A stretch of 64,000 nucleotides of DNA from Chinchilla lanigera (Eukaryota; Chordata; Mammalia; Rodentia; Chinchillidae), in assembly GCF_000276665.1 (NCBI RefSeq), contig NW_004955423.1:8935568-8999567 (forward strand). Reading direction: 5' to 3'. Shown here in pieces: positions 26,001 through 33,221 of the stretch. Made by a program: the position numbers and the translations under genes. The notes under the pieces are model-generated. The model had not been told where the DNA came from. It saw only the letters and a list, made by a program, of their open reading frames with translations, and ran no database searches. Every line of letters begins with the position of its first letter. The first letter of the stretch is position 1.

Positions 26001-29000
26001 CCCTTCCTTTGTCCTCAGCTCTTGCCATCAGCTAGTCTACCAAAGGCTCTATAAATTTATTTTTCTTTTTCTATGCACCCTCAGTAGAATGCAGGCTGTG
26101 TGAGGACAGAAAATTTTGTTTGTTCACTGACTGATCCTTACCACCTAAAATAGTGCCTGACTTATGGCTACCCAATAAGAATTGCTTGCCCAAATGATTT
26201 TCTGCTGTTTAATTTATGTTTTCCACTCCATTTTAGAGTCTCACAAGTTACGATGTCTGCAGTATACTCCTTGGGACGTCGACCATGCTTGTGTGGCTTG
26301 GAGTCATCCGATACCTGGGTTTCTTTGAGAAGTACAATGTAAGGAATTGCGTGGGTTTCTGTGCTATTGATATTCAGTGACTGCACTGCCTTGGATGAAG
26401 GACAGAGGGATTTTAATGACCTCTCTTACTTTCCAGCTCCTCATTCTGACCCTTCAGGCAGCACTGCCCAATGTCATCAGATTCTGCTGCTGTGCTGCTA
26501 TGATTTATTTAGGCTATTGCTTCTGTGGGTGGATTGTGCTGGGGCCTTATCATGATAAGGTACTGATGAACTGCTTTTTTCCCATTATCACCAAGCTTTA
26601 GAATAGAGCTAATAGCTTCTTTATTTTTTTAATGGACTCCTTTTATTTCGTGACTCACCCTGAAAATGTCAAATGTCTATCTATTGCCATATTTATAAAC
26701 TAGTAAAGTGTGATCAACTTAAGAGAATCGTTGATTTGCTGGGTTGCTTCCAATCGTGTTTGGAAAATGTTAGATAATTAAGTTCTTGCTACCACCACCG
26801 AAGTCAAGCTTAATTACTTTGATTGCTTTATAATGTATTAGAATGGGGGGTTAGAATGGGGGAGATGGGTAAGCCTTCTCAAAATGTGACTGTAGTTTTA
26901 AAAAGTAGTGTAGGGAGAAAGGTGTTGGATATTTTAAAATTTTGCCTGGAAATGCTTCAGGTTATTTGTTTGAAAGGGATAACTTGGGGTATGTGGCCTC
27001 ATTATTGTTAATATGTCACGAACAAGGGTTTCTAAGGGGGAAAGAATGTGGAAGAAAACGAACTTTTCTGTTTTCCTTTTCCAGTTCCGTTCTCTGAACA
27101 GGGTCTCTGAGTGCCTCTTTTCTTTGATAAATGGAGATGATATGTTTGCCACATTTGCAAAAATGCAGCAAAAAAGTTACTTGGTCTGGCTGTTCAGCAG
27201 AATTTACCTCTACTCTTTCATCAGCCTCTTTATATATATGATTTTAAGCCTTTTCATTGCATTGATCACTGATACATATGAAACAATTAAGGTAGGTTTA
27301 TCATAAGTAGCAGCATTCCTCTAGAGTTTGTATTGTAACCGTGAAATTTAGTAACTAAAGGCAAGGAATTGGTGGATGTTGATCTGTTCAGGATAGAGAA
27401 GGACCTCAGTTTTAGAGACTGGGAAACAGAAATGAAGGAGAAATGCAATTTCTGGATGTTCAGTCTTGTAAGCAATGGTGCTTTTCCAAGTAAGCTTTCT
27501 AACATTTCATTAAAAGTATGAGGCTAAGTAGATTTGGGGTGAATAAAATAGATGCCATTGTGGAAAGCCAAAACTTTGAGGAGAGCTTTAAGAATACAAT
27601 TTTTATAAAGAAAATTGACCCCTTTGTTTGGAATATGCCATCACCGAGCACATTACTCTCTGCAAGGCTTGACCTTAGGGCCTGGCCTCCAAATAACAGA
27701 GGGTTGATGTGTCAGGTAATGGTCACATTTGTTTTACAGTAAGAAATCTGATTTTAAAAGCTATTCGTCTGAGCCCCTGAAAACATGGAGAGGTAGAATG
27801 AATATCTCTATATTTAAATCCCGCTAAGTGTATACTTTTAAGTGTACTACTGGCATAGACACTTCCGTGTGGGGACTTTTCCCTCTGGGAGTGAGGAGAA
27901 TAATGACACATTTTGCCATGTGATTGGTCCTAGGCCTGATGAGAAGGCCATGGGGTGGAGTTGATAATGGTGGATTTCTTGCTCATGAAGCCTGGGCCAC
28001 AACTGCACTCTTACTGAACCATGTTTTCGGGATGGACCATCTTCCTTACTCTCTGTAGTACTTGCTTGGCAGATATATACATTGGTCCCCGGGGGACTGG
28101 GAAAGAATGTCAATGTAACTGTCCCAGTCGCTCCACTTGGTGCTCTCAAAGTTCATGACCTTCACCTCCGCATGCAGAGAACCAGGTGCCATGCGAAGGT
28201 GACATCCACGATCTCTCAGAGTACCTCTTGGAGACAAAAGACCGAGCTTCCTGTTATAGATGTTAATCTCTTTCTTTGGGCTCAGAGCACTTGCCAAATA
28301 GGCAAGATAAGTGAGTTATGATCTTTTCTAGTCAGGGCATGTCCTAGGGATCTCAGATCCCAAACTGATATGCACAGGAAGCCCTTAACCATACTGTCTG
28401 CCTGGAGGAGTGACTGCAAAAGGGTGTGCAGGCTGGAAATGTGCCTGTGGCATTCAGATCTCTATTCAGACACCTGGGCCATCTCAGAAGTGTCCACAAC
28501 TATGCTGAGGTCATTGAGGGGGGGGAAATTAAGAATGTTCACTCTCAGCCCCCACCCCCGCAAACGTCTCATTAATGGCAAAGAGTTGGGTTCCATCCAA
28601 AGAGCTTAGTCTACACTGGCCTGGAAGTCACAGCACAACAGGACAGAGTGGTGATAGAGGCTCTCAGACTCAGGATATGGTTGGCTCGATTCTCCCCAAA
28701 GAGACCCAAGCTCCGTGTGCCCTGCCATGGGCTGAAGTAGACCTGGAAAAGAGATGAAGCAGGGAGTCGCACAGCACCAGTTCTGCTTCACCTCAGCCAA
28801 AACTAAGAGTGACCCAGAGGCTGCGCTTCCTGAAAATACTTGGGAACCCTACACTGTGCCTCTGGAAAAAAAATAATCCCCTCCTTTGCCAAATGATCCA
28901 TTCTGAATTTGGAATAAAGCTGTTTTCAAGGGGTTCGTTAATGACAGCTTCTTCATTCTTCTCTACAGCACTACCAGCAGAATGGCTTTCCAGAGACCGA

Positions 29001-29115
29001 ACTTCATGTGTTTATATCAGAGTGCAAGGACCTACCCAACTCTGGAAAATACAGATTCGATGATGACCCTCCAGCGTCTTTATTCTGCTGTTGTAAAAAG
29101 AAGTCATCAGGCTGA
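1788..29115 (+). CDS. MCOLN3: Mucolipin-3 (TRPML3) cation channel, complete coding span, 12 coding exons
   Basis: Joined CDS: 1788-2021, 5202-5369, 10803-10956, 12287-12371, 12473-12569, 18084-18183, 22505-22617, 22701-22850, 26237-26338, 26437-26559, 27085-27291, 28969-29115; 1680 bases, 559 residues. All acceptors are AG, all donors GT, and the frame stays open. Known family role: Ca2+/cation channel of endosomes, lysosomes and plasma membrane, gated by PI(3,5)P2 and inhibited by luminal acid. Seen in the protein: basic cytosolic N-terminus (R41, R42, K43); S1 about 64-86; luminal polycystin-mucolipin domain about 87-285 with sequons at N140, N174 and N207; S2 286-308; S3 342-364; S4 372-396; S5 404-432; pore filter NGDD 458-461; S6 475-505; C-terminal Cys551-553. 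H254, H275 and H285 match the reported acid-sensing histidines. A421 and I364 are wild type at the mouse varitint-waddler positions. The human protein, from memory, is 553 residues; the difference is two N-terminal and four C-terminal residues. Confidence 0.97.
2632..2714 (-). repeat. ID-type tRNA-derived SINE, minus strand
   Basis: The reverse of an ID element (CCGGGGATATGGCTCAACGG...). It is flanked by a 16-base target-site duplication with one mismatch: AGCTAAGGCAATTTCT at 2616-2631 and AGCTTAGGCAATTTCT at 2715-2730. It lies in the first coding intron of MCOLN3. Confidence 0.85.
2822..3225. repeat. MIR-like old SINE fragments
   Basis: Two stretches (about 2822-2960 and 2990-3225) have the MIR signature: a TTTTATAGATGAAAAAG or TTTCACAGACAGGAACACTGA core, followed in the second by GGGACTGAGATTCAAACTCAG. 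They are diverged, so the boundaries are approximate. Confidence 0.55.
4237..4705 (-). repeat. MaLR-type LTR, antisense
   Basis: Starts TGACAAAATACCTGGG, continues with GATTTATTTTGG and ATCATGGCGGAAGG, and ends ...GATCTGAACCATGACAG. This is the reverse of a MaLR LTR; the family is called from memory. The opening and closing motifs recur at 63540-63920. Confidence 0.6.
4797..4906 (+). repeat. B1-type SINE, 5'-truncated, plus strand
   Basis: GAGGCAGAAGGATCATTGTG is followed by two tandem related blocks (GAGTTCGAGGCCAGCCTGGG and GAGCTCAAGGCCAGCCTGAA), then GTGAGACCTTGTCTC and an A-rich tail. It shows the internal B1 duplication in sense orientation. Confidence 0.85.
5202..5369 (+). CDS. MCOLN3: MCOLN3 coding exon 2 (residues 79-134)
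   Basis: The acceptor is CTTCTTTTAAG and the donor AACCAG|GTAAAT; 168 bases, phase 0 at both ends. It encodes the end of S1 and the first part of the luminal domain, including [20 protein letters not shown]. This is the same exon boundary as the paralogous MCOLN2 exon at 62474. Confidence 0.97.
6500..6645 (-). repeat. MaLR-like LTR fragment, antisense
   Basis: GCTATAATAAAATGCCAGC, AACAGAAATTTATTTCTCAC and AGTCCTAGAGGCTGG resemble the reverse of a MaLR LTR 3' end. The family assignment is from memory and tentative. Confidence 0.45.
8270..9950 (-). repeat. Long L2 LINE fragment, antisense
   Basis: Segments match L2 read backwards, in order. First come GTTTGCATTCTAATGGGAGG-type ends and AATATTTATTTGGTGTCTA at 8773. 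Then ATATTCCAGGTGAAAGAAG (8520), GGTGGTTGGACTAGGGCAGT (9240), and finally AAGACCAAGAGG-like and AACACAACTGCATCAAAG at 9890. The piece is old and diverged, with possible internal breaks. Confidence 0.65.
9755..9880. repeat. GA-rich purine tract
   Basis: About 125 bases almost entirely of A and G (AAGAAGAAGGAAAAGGAGAA and similar) inside the L2 fragment. It creates spurious Ser/Pro/Leu-rich open frames on the minus strand. Confidence 0.9.
10803..10956 (+). CDS. MCOLN3: MCOLN3 coding exon 3 (residues 135-185 plus one base)
   Basis: The acceptor is GTGGTCGAAG and the donor AAACAG|GTAATG; 154 bases, ending one base into codon 186. It encodes luminal-domain sequence with the NVS sequon (N140), Cys161, Cys171 and the NDT sequon (N174). 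Confidence 0.96.
11517..11660 (-). repeat. B1-type SINE, minus strand
   Basis: A T-rich tail, TTTTTGAGACAAGGTCTCGC, and the duplicated B1 body ending GCCACCATGCCTGGC. It is flanked by short direct repeats (GGTTGGTTTC on the left, GGATTGGTTTC on the right). Confidence 0.85.
12287..12371 (+). CDS. MCOLN3: MCOLN3 coding exon 4 (residues 186-213 plus two bases)
   Basis: The acceptor is CCTTGGCAG and the donor CCACAG|GTGAGG; 85 bases. It encodes the luminal domain from Glu186/Cys187 to His213, including the NLT sequon at N207. It splits the Arg214 codon with the next exon across a 101-base intron. Confidence 0.96.
12404..12441 (+). repeat. (TG)19 microsatellite inside a 101-base intron
   Basis: About 38 bases of uninterrupted TG fill more than a third of MCOLN3 intron 4 and end about 31 bases before the acceptor at 12472. 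Confidence 0.95.
12473..12569 (+). CDS. MCOLN3: MCOLN3 coding exon 5 (residues 214-246)
   Basis: The acceptor is TGTGTTTTCTAG and the donor CTGACT|GTAAGT; 97 bases. The first base completes Arg214. It encodes [15 protein letters not shown] and the LPDCYDF stretch with Cys240, a conserved part of the luminal domain. Confidence 0.97.
12730..12850 (+). repeat. L2 3'-end fragment
   Basis: TTGTTTATTTGTTACCTGTT followed by GTAAGGGCAGGGATTTGTC and CCAGTGCCTGCCATAGAGCA matches the conserved L2 3' end in sense orientation. Confidence 0.65.
13455..13730 (+). repeat. L2 3'-end fragment
   Basis: GAAAGCTCCTTGAAGGCAGG leading to TTAAATGAATGAATGAAAC is the typical L2 terminus. The upstream part is more diverged. 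Confidence 0.65.
13985..14110 (+). repeat. MIR core fragment
   Basis: GTTAGTAGCTATGTAACTCT, AGGCAAATTATTGAA and CCTCAGTTTTCTCGTCTGTA match the MIR core region. Confidence 0.7.
14216..14295 (-). repeat. ID-type SINE, diverged, minus strand
   Basis: Reverse ID-like sequence: GGCACTGTGGATTGAATCCA, then GCTAGGCAAGTGCTCTAACT. Confidence 0.6.
15257..15719. mobile_element. 463-base insertion within the antisense L1, flanked by 8-base direct repeats
   Basis: CATTTTGC occurs at 15249-15256 and again at 15720-15727, and L1 sequence continues seamlessly across the pair. The inserted block is not L1. It could be a solo LTR or a DNA transposon; I see no convincing terminal inverted repeat. Confidence 0.55.
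15797..15973 (-). repeat. B1-type SINE with a (TG)n tail, minus strand
   Basis: (TG)n at 15797-15833 abuts TTTTTGAGACAGGGTCTTGC and a B1 body to 15973. The target-site duplication CCAGTACTTT lies at 15788-15797 and 15977-15986. It therefore encloses both the microsatellite and the SINE, making the TG tract a derivative of the SINE tail. Confidence 0.85.
16501..16590 (+). repeat. ID-type SINE, plus strand
   Basis: GGCTGGGGATATAGCTCAGT has the tRNA A-box, GAGTTCAATTCCTGG the B-box, followed by an A-rich tail. GAAATATAA occurs on both sides as a target-site duplication. It sits just beyond the antisense L1. Confidence 0.88.
16943..17039. repeat. (GA)n microsatellite
   Basis: Impure GA repeats, becoming nearly perfect from about 16970 to 17039. 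The tract produces spurious Leu/Ser-repeat open frames. Confidence 0.95.
17710..17793 (+). repeat. 84-base gap-flanking segment, copy 1
   Basis: Identical base for base to 17894-17977 on the other side of the 100-N gap. It looks like an unmerged assembly overlap, not a biological repeat. The content is a diverged B1+ID composite ending GGGGGATATAGCTCAG. Confidence 0.92.
17794..17893. other. Assembly gap, exactly 100 N
   Basis: One hundred N, the conventional placeholder for a gap of unknown size, within MCOLN3 intron 5. No exon is missing: coding exons 5 and 6 join in frame. Confidence 0.99.
17894..17977 (+). repeat. 84-base gap-flanking segment, copy 2
   Basis: Exact duplicate of 17710-17793. 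It continues into CTTTTGCTGCTGTGGG and then a reversed ID-like scrap (TACTGGGGATCGAACC) near 18020. Confidence 0.92.
18084..18183 (+). CDS. MCOLN3: MCOLN3 coding exon 6 (residues 247-279 plus one base)
   Basis: The acceptor is CTGTCTTCACAG and the donor GATCAA|GTAAGT; 100 bases. It encodes [16 protein letters not shown] and [12 protein letters not shown]254 and H275 align with the luminal pH-sensing histidines reported for TRPML3, and Cys271 is a luminal cysteine. Confidence 0.97.
18538..18735 (+). repeat. B1+ID composite SINE, plus strand
   Basis: A 7SL-derived left half (CAGGCATGGTGGCCCACACC to GGCCCTGTTTCAAATTTTAA) is followed directly by a tRNA-derived right half (GGGGATGTAGCTCATTGC to GGGTTCAATCACTGG). 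This is the dimeric B1-dID type known in several non-murid rodents. Confidence 0.7.
18736..20420 (+). other. MCOLN3 intron 6, left part
   Basis: Mostly unassigned sequence. MIR-like near 18770-18870 (AGCGAGGGAAGAGTTGGG), an L2 3'-end trace at 19905-20040 (TCAGGGACCTCATTTGTC), and a TA-rich run near 20390-20420. No exon-like signal recognised. Confidence 0.45.
20420..21522 (-). mobile_element. L1 3' half, antisense part of a twin-primed insertion
   Basis: Reading the minus strand from 21522 to 20420 gives the late ORF2 region (ATGGATCAAAGATCTAAAT), the ACTGGGGTAGGCAAAGACTT region, TGGAGTGCTACTCAGCCATA (20665-20684) and the 3' UTR. The coding potential is broken by stops and frameshifts. Confidence 0.85.
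21523..22349 (+). mobile_element. L1 ORF2 reverse-transcriptase segment, inverted 5' part
   Basis: Sense L1 ORF2 from ACTTCTATTCAATATAGTTC to AATAAATGGTGCTGGAAAAA, including the [17 protein letters not shown] and [20 protein letters not shown] peptides. It ends in L1 coordinates just before the point where the antisense part begins. Frameshifts and stops make it non-functional. Confidence 0.85.
22505..22617 (+). CDS. MCOLN3: MCOLN3 coding exon 7 (residues 280-317)
   Basis: The acceptor is CTTTGCTTTCAG and the donor CAGCAG|GTAGGG; 113 bases, the first two completing Ile280. It encodes H285 (pH-sensing position) at the end of the luminal domain, and S2 (about 286-308). Confidence 0.97.
22701..22850 (+). 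CDS. MCOLN3: MCOLN3 coding exon 8 (residues 318-367)
   Basis: The preceding intron is only 83 bases (acceptor TTTTCCTTAAAG). The donor is GCTAAG|GTAATT; 150 bases. It encodes the S2-S3 cytosolic linker and S3. I364 is wild type at the mouse varitint-waddler-J second-site position (I362T). Confidence 0.97.
22965..23110. repeat. MER5-like hAT DNA-transposon fragment
   Basis: AGAGGTTTTCCAAATACACTC, CAATCATTTGGGGGCCTGG and surrounding sequence resemble MER5; diverged and tentative. The flanking 23110-24000 shows nothing I can name. Confidence 0.4.
25388..25562 (-). repeat. B1+ID composite SINE, minus strand
   Basis: A reversed ID half (GTACCAAGGATTGAACCCTG to CTACAATCCCTGGCC), then a reversed 7SL half (TTTTGAGACAAGGTCTCGC to GCCATTCCTAGCT). 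A CTC-rich run at 25330-25385 precedes it. Confidence 0.75.
25883..25976 (-). repeat. ID-type SINE with perfect target-site duplication, minus strand
   Basis: Reversed ID (GGTACCAGGAACCGAACTCA to GAGCTAAATCCCCAGCCCC). It is flanked by an exact 15-base duplication CTCGCACCCATTCTT at 25868-25882 and 25977-25991, so it is a comparatively recent insertion into the L2. Confidence 0.95.
26237..26338 (+). CDS. MCOLN3: MCOLN3 coding exon 9 (residues 368-401)
   Basis: The acceptor is ACTCCATTTTAG and the donor TACAAT|GTAAGG; 102 bases, phase 0. It encodes S4 ([19 protein letters not shown]), the conserved VIRYLGFF, and the S4-S5 linker. Confidence 0.97.
26437..26559 (+). CDS. MCOLN3: MCOLN3 coding exon 10 (residues 402-442)
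   Basis: The acceptor is CTTACTTTCCAG (intron of 98 bases) and the donor GATAAG|GTACTG; 123 bases. It encodes S5, including the FCCCAA stretch. A421 matches mouse A419, whose change to proline constitutively opens the channel in varitint-waddler mice. Alanine here means wild type. Confidence 0.97.
27085..27291 (+). CDS. MCOLN3: MCOLN3 coding exon 11 (residues 443-511): pore and S6
   Basis: The acceptor is TTTTCCTTTTCCAG and the donor ATTAAG|GTAGGT; 207 bases. It encodes the pore helices with the selectivity-filter motif NGDD (458-461) and S6 through [11 protein letters not shown]. This is the most conserved part of the protein. Confidence 0.98.
27292..28968 (+). other. MCOLN3 last intron
   Basis: 1.7 kb with relatively GC-rich, non-repeat-like sequence from about 27850 to 28800. 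It has overlapping open stretches on the minus strand, discussed in the findings. No repeat family recognised. Confidence 0.5.
28969..29115 (+). CDS. MCOLN3: MCOLN3 last coding exon (residues 512-559 and stop)
   Basis: The acceptor is CATTCTTCTCTACAG; the stop is TGA at 29113-29115. It encodes the cytosolic C-terminus, ending [11 protein letters not shown]. The Cys551-553 cluster corresponds to the palmitoylated cysteines described in TRPML1. The four residues after CCCKK appear to be an extension compared with the human protein as I remember it. Confidence 0.96.
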   Translation, partial: HYQQNGFPETELHVFISECKDLPNSGKYRFDDDPPASLFCCCKKKSSG

Positions 29116-30020
29116 CCTACGCTCTCGAGGAATATGTCATGTGGAGCTGAGTTGAGGAAACTATGGAGATTTTATAGTATGTTCAAATACTGTTATTTTT
29201 AGCTAGTTAGCACTTTCTATAACTCACCAAGAACTGTCTTTATGTTTTGAAATAATATTTAACGTACTTTCTGCTTTACACTGGGTTTAAAATAGTAACT
29301 AACTTTGTTGAGGGAAGATACTGGATTATTGTCCTTTCATGTCTATTTGTCATTTTTTGGGTTGTGTTCTCTAAGCCCCTCTTTACTCTGGCTATGTGGA
29401 CTGTGTCCTCAGTGAAAGCAATCCCTGGTCTGATTGTGACTTTGGACAATCTGGTTGTATTTCTGAAAGAGTGGGAATAGTTACTGTATATCCACTACAA
29501 CTGCATTTAAAGATCTCTTATAGCCCAGCGCAAGAAATAAGCATCTCCAACTAACTGTGTACTATTTGGTTCTGAAGGACAACTGCTATTTGATCCCGCT
29601 TTTAGTTCTGGAGGTGATCAACTATTTTAATATTTGTTTCTAAATTTCTCTGCCCCTTCATGTTAAAGTATGGAGTTGAAAGGTTATCTCTACATAAATG
29701 AAAAAACACATACCAAATGGATATCCAATTAAGTAATGATTATTTTATTAGCATTTCAGCAACTTTATGTTATACTTTGCCCTTCGTGGGTGCGTTCAGT
29801 TTCACAGCAAGGCAATTTGTGGTCAGGAACTGTGGTTTCATGGAACAAGGTTGCTTAACTCATGCAAGAGTTATTTTGGACAATTATGTTTAAAATTAAA
29901 GATAAGTGATTCACTGATTGGAAATTGCAGCAGTTTCACAATGTGAATATTTGTTTTGTGTATTGTTTATTCAAATGGAGCTTAATTTAATGATGTCAAT
30001 AAAAGATTTCTCAAAGCAAA
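29116..30020 (+). other. MCOLN3: MCOLN3 3' untranslated region
   Basis: About 900 bases from the stop to just past the poly(A) signal. AT-rich, with no open frame of note and no repeat recognised. The exact cleavage point is inferred. Confidence 0.75.
29998..30003 (+). terminator. MCOLN3: MCOLN3 polyadenylation signal AATAAA
   Basis: TGATGTCAATAAAAGATTTC lies about 880 bases after the stop. Cleavage is expected 15-25 bases further on. This is the first canonical AATAAA I found downstream of the stop. Confidence 0.8.
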
Positions 30021-30599
30021 TTCTTTTCAAGGAAATGGATTTTTAAATTTCTGATTTTGTCTTAAGAACTCAATGAAGATTGACTTGAGATATTGAAATC
30101 TTATCGCTTAACCATAGTAACAACCATACTAGTGATTCCAGGTGAGAAATCCAGGTGTGAATTTTATAAGAGATATAAGGTATTTTTATCATCCTGTAGC
30201 CTTTAAAAAATGACAAATCAAAACTTACAGGTGAGTATTTAGAGGAATCAGTTTTTAAGATATTTAGAACCTATTTCATTTTTAGAATTAACTAGAATAC
30301 AATGTAAGTTTTAAAATCACGCTTACTGTCTGCTCAGCCTTTTTTGTTACTCCTTACAGGACTTTCCAGTTAACAGTAATACTTTAGGGGCACATGAAAC
30401 CACTGAGCCACCGCTGGGCCTGGGATTTTGCGTTGCTCTAAACTCTATGTTTCTTCTGTAAAATCAGAGCCAGTGACTTGGCACCTTCACATCTCCTGAT
30501 TCTGTAAGCTTTCTTCATGTGGCAGGAGCCCCAGATAATTCCAAGTCCTAATATTTTAGTAATGGGTACAGTTTAGATCTAAAATCTCTCCCAAATGCT

Positions 30600-31020
30600 C
30601 GTGTGTGGAAAGTGAACGGGCCATGGGTTCCTGACCCAGAAGAGTGTGTCTCCTTCCCTGGCTCCTCCTCTTCCTCCCTCTCTCTGCTTCCTGGCTTCCA
30701 CAGGTTGAGCACCTTTTCCTCCGCCAGGCCACTCTGCCATGTGGTTTTAGCCTTGGAGCCAGCCAGCTATGGGCTGAAACTGAGTCACAGTAAACCTCTC
30801 TTCCTTTAAACTGTGGGTGTTGGGTATTTTGTCCCAGTGATGAGAAGATGACTAAGACAGTGCCTGTTGATGTTAAATCTTGATTGTCAACCTGACTGGC
30901 TTGAGAGATACCTAGAAGATCACTAAAGCGCTCTAGTCCTGGGAGCATGATCTTAGAGAATATATCTGGTCCCTGGCCCCTTCCTCTGTACCAGGAACAG
31001 ATGGCTCCCTTTGTTGGGGT
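30600..31020 (+). repeat. LTR-like fragments
   Basis: The first piece ends in LTR style (CAGTAAACCTCTCTTCCTTT, then GATGAGAAGATGACTAAGACA at 30838-30858). The next starts TGTTGATGTTAAATCTTGAT (30866) with TTGTCAACCTGACTGG. Together they suggest the end of one LTR and the start of another or the same family; the family is not named. Confidence 0.4.
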
Positions 31021-31439
31021 TATAAATGAAGAACTGCTCATAAGGGTGAGGATTCAAAATGACATTCTACTAGTCAAGAAAGGCAGTCTTTTATCAAGAC
31101 AGAAGCTGCAAGTAAGTGGATTTCTAACTATCAACTCTGATTTGTGTTTTTTGCTACAATAATTTTTAAATAGATTTGGGTTTTATGGATGCCATATTTT
31201 CTTTAAACAAGTCAAATGCCATGTTCTTCTTTTATTTTAATAAACCTTTAAAATTTCTAACACATTGCATTTTAATCTTGTCCCAACACACCATTTTCAA
31301 AATAAATTAATAATGCAAATGTGCAAGTGTGTGGGTTGGATGAGAAAAAGATAAAGCTCATCATTTGACAATGTCATATTTATATAGCAAGCCTAATTGA
31401 ATCTGCAAATTCTCAAAACTTATTAAGGGATTCAGTGAG

Positions 31440-31900
31440 GTCATTGGATATAATAATCATTACTATTAATAATCATCTAGAAAATACAATACAAATGAAA
31501 TAACATTCACAATAGAAACAAAAGTTAGAAATTTTTCAGCAATTATCCTGTGGTAGAAAACACAAGACCTTCCCAGAGAAAATGTCAGAAACTCTATTAC
31601 AGGACACAAAAGAAGATCTGAATAATTGCAGAGGTAACATATTTATAGATAAAGAAATGCAATAAAGGTGCAGTTCTCTTCAGTGCAGTCCATAAATTCA
31701 GCCAACAGTAAACATCCAACTGTGTTGTTAGAAATTTTAAAAAATTCTAAAATTCATAAGCATAAAAGGTTTATTAATAGCTAAGTCAAGTTTGAAAGGG
31801 AAGGAAAAGGACATTTATTCTACACTATATTAGGCCATCCTAGTATAATTGATATGGTAATAGCATGGTACTAATGAATGAAAAACAAAGAGAGCAATGG
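31440..31900 (+). repeat. L1 ORF2 fragment, sense
   Basis: AAATAACATTCACAATAGAAAC and AAAGGTGCAGTTCTCTTCAG, then TGGTAATAGCATGGTACTAA, follow the L1 ORF2 order downstream of the RT core. It is separate from the next L1, because its position in L1 is further 3'. Confidence 0.6.
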
Positions 31901-32164
31901 AGAGAAAATAGCTGTGAAACACACTCATATCTATTCAGGGCTTTATGTCTGTTATAGGATAAAACCGCCACCATTCAGAAGAGGTGGGGGAGGTGGGGAA
32001 GGGAAAGAACAGAAGGCAGACATAAACTCAGATCTGGTGAGCTATGGCTCATGGGTCAAATCTAGCCTGCAACTTGTTTTTATATGGCTCTCAAGCTAAA
32101 CTGGTTTTTATATTTTTAATGGTTAAGAAAAATAAAATCAAAATAGCACACAAGTCAAAAAGAA

Positions 32165-32345
32165 ATGTCAGCTGGGCATGGTGGCTCTTGTCTGTAAGGC
32201 CAGCTCCTTGGGAGGCTGAGGGAGGAGGAGCACAGGTTCAAGGCCAGGCTGGACAATTTAGTGAGACTCAGTCTCAAAGATAAAGAAGTTGGGAATATCG
32301 CTCAGGACACAGTGCTCCTAGTTTCAATATCCATTATCACAAGGA
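32165..32345 (+). repeat. B1+ID composite SINE, plus strand
   Basis: AGCTGGGCATGGTGGCTCTT to GTGAGACTCAGTCTCAAAG is the 7SL half; GTTGGGAATATCGCTCAGG is the diverged ID half. Confidence 0.6.
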
Positions 32346-32349
32346 GAGA

Positions 32350-32834
32350 AAGGAAAAACCTCAGGGGAAATTAAAATGTATTTGTACTAAATGAAAAATG
32401 AAATACAACTTGTCAAAAATTGTGAGAGCAGTAAAAGCCGTAACTACAGGGAAATTTATGGCATAGAATGCATAGAAAAAGAAAGTGATAAAATTGATTA
32501 CGCAGGCTTTTACCTTAAAAATTAGAAAAACAAGAACAAATTAAACCCAAAGTAAACAAAAGAAAACATTCTTCAGAAAAGCAATGAAATTGAAAGCAGG
32601 AAATCGATAGAGAAGATTGACAGAAAGGTGGCTCTTTGAAGAGATCAATAAAATCACTCAGCCTTTAGCTAAACTGAGAGAAATGAGAGAAGACACAAGT
32701 CACTATTATTCAGAAATGAAAGAGCAGATACCATTCCAGGTTCCATTAACATTAAAGGACAGTAAAAATATGCACAACTCTTTGCATACAGATCTGAAGA
32801 CCTAGATGAAATGGATCAGTTCCTGCAAGGAGAC
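32350..32834 (+). mobile_element. L1 ORF2, 5' portion of a split element
   Basis: ACTACAGGGAAATTTATGGC, AACAAATTAAACCCAAAGTA and CTTTGAAGAGATCAATAAAA, then CTAGATGAAATGGATCAGTT, are collinear with L1 ORF2 upstream of the RT. The element breaks at the MaLR LTR and resumes at 35125. Confidence 0.8.
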
Positions 32835-33221
32835 TGGCTTAAGTGTGTTCCCCAAAAGCTCACCTGTAGGAAACTTAATTCCCCCTTGCAGCAGCATTAG
32901 GAAGTAGGGCCTAGGGGAAGGTGTTTGGTCCATGGTGATGGAGTCCTCAGCAACAGATTGTTTTTCACACAGGAATGGCTTAGCAATCCCAAGGAATTTG
33001 GGACCCTTTTCTTTTTTAGTATATGGCTGCTTCTGCTTCTGCCTTTGGTAAAAAGTTGAGTTCTAGCAGCACAAGTTCTTCACCAGAAGCTGAGAAGGTA
33101 CAAGCACCATGTTGTTCAACTTCCCAGTCTCAAGAACATGAGCCCAAATAAACCTTCCTTGCTCCATAAATTATCACATCTCAGGTGTTCTGTTATTGCA
33201 AGAGAAAATAAACTAAGATGG
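32835..33221 (+). mobile_element. MaLR 5' LTR
   Basis: Begins TGGCTTAAGTGTGTTCCCCA. It includes a poly(A)-signal region (GAGCCCAAATAAACC) and ends TAAACTAAGATGGA. Its order of motifs matches the second LTR at 34783. Confidence 0.8.

Larger units (their letters stand above)
24000..26190 (+). repeat. L2 LINE 3' half, sense, carrying two younger SINEs
   Basis: Follows the L2 order: the TCAACTGATGACAACTTTC region (25036), TGCTCATGTGGCACTTTTCA (25811), GAATGCAGGCTGTGTGAGGA (26087), then TAGTGCCTGACTTATGG (26151). The 181-residue open frame at 24055-24600 lies in this repeat and is not a gene. Confidence 0.6.

Noticed and set aside
30556..31041. 161-codon minus-strand frame
   Set aside because: Covers LTR-like fragments, with no recognisable domain.
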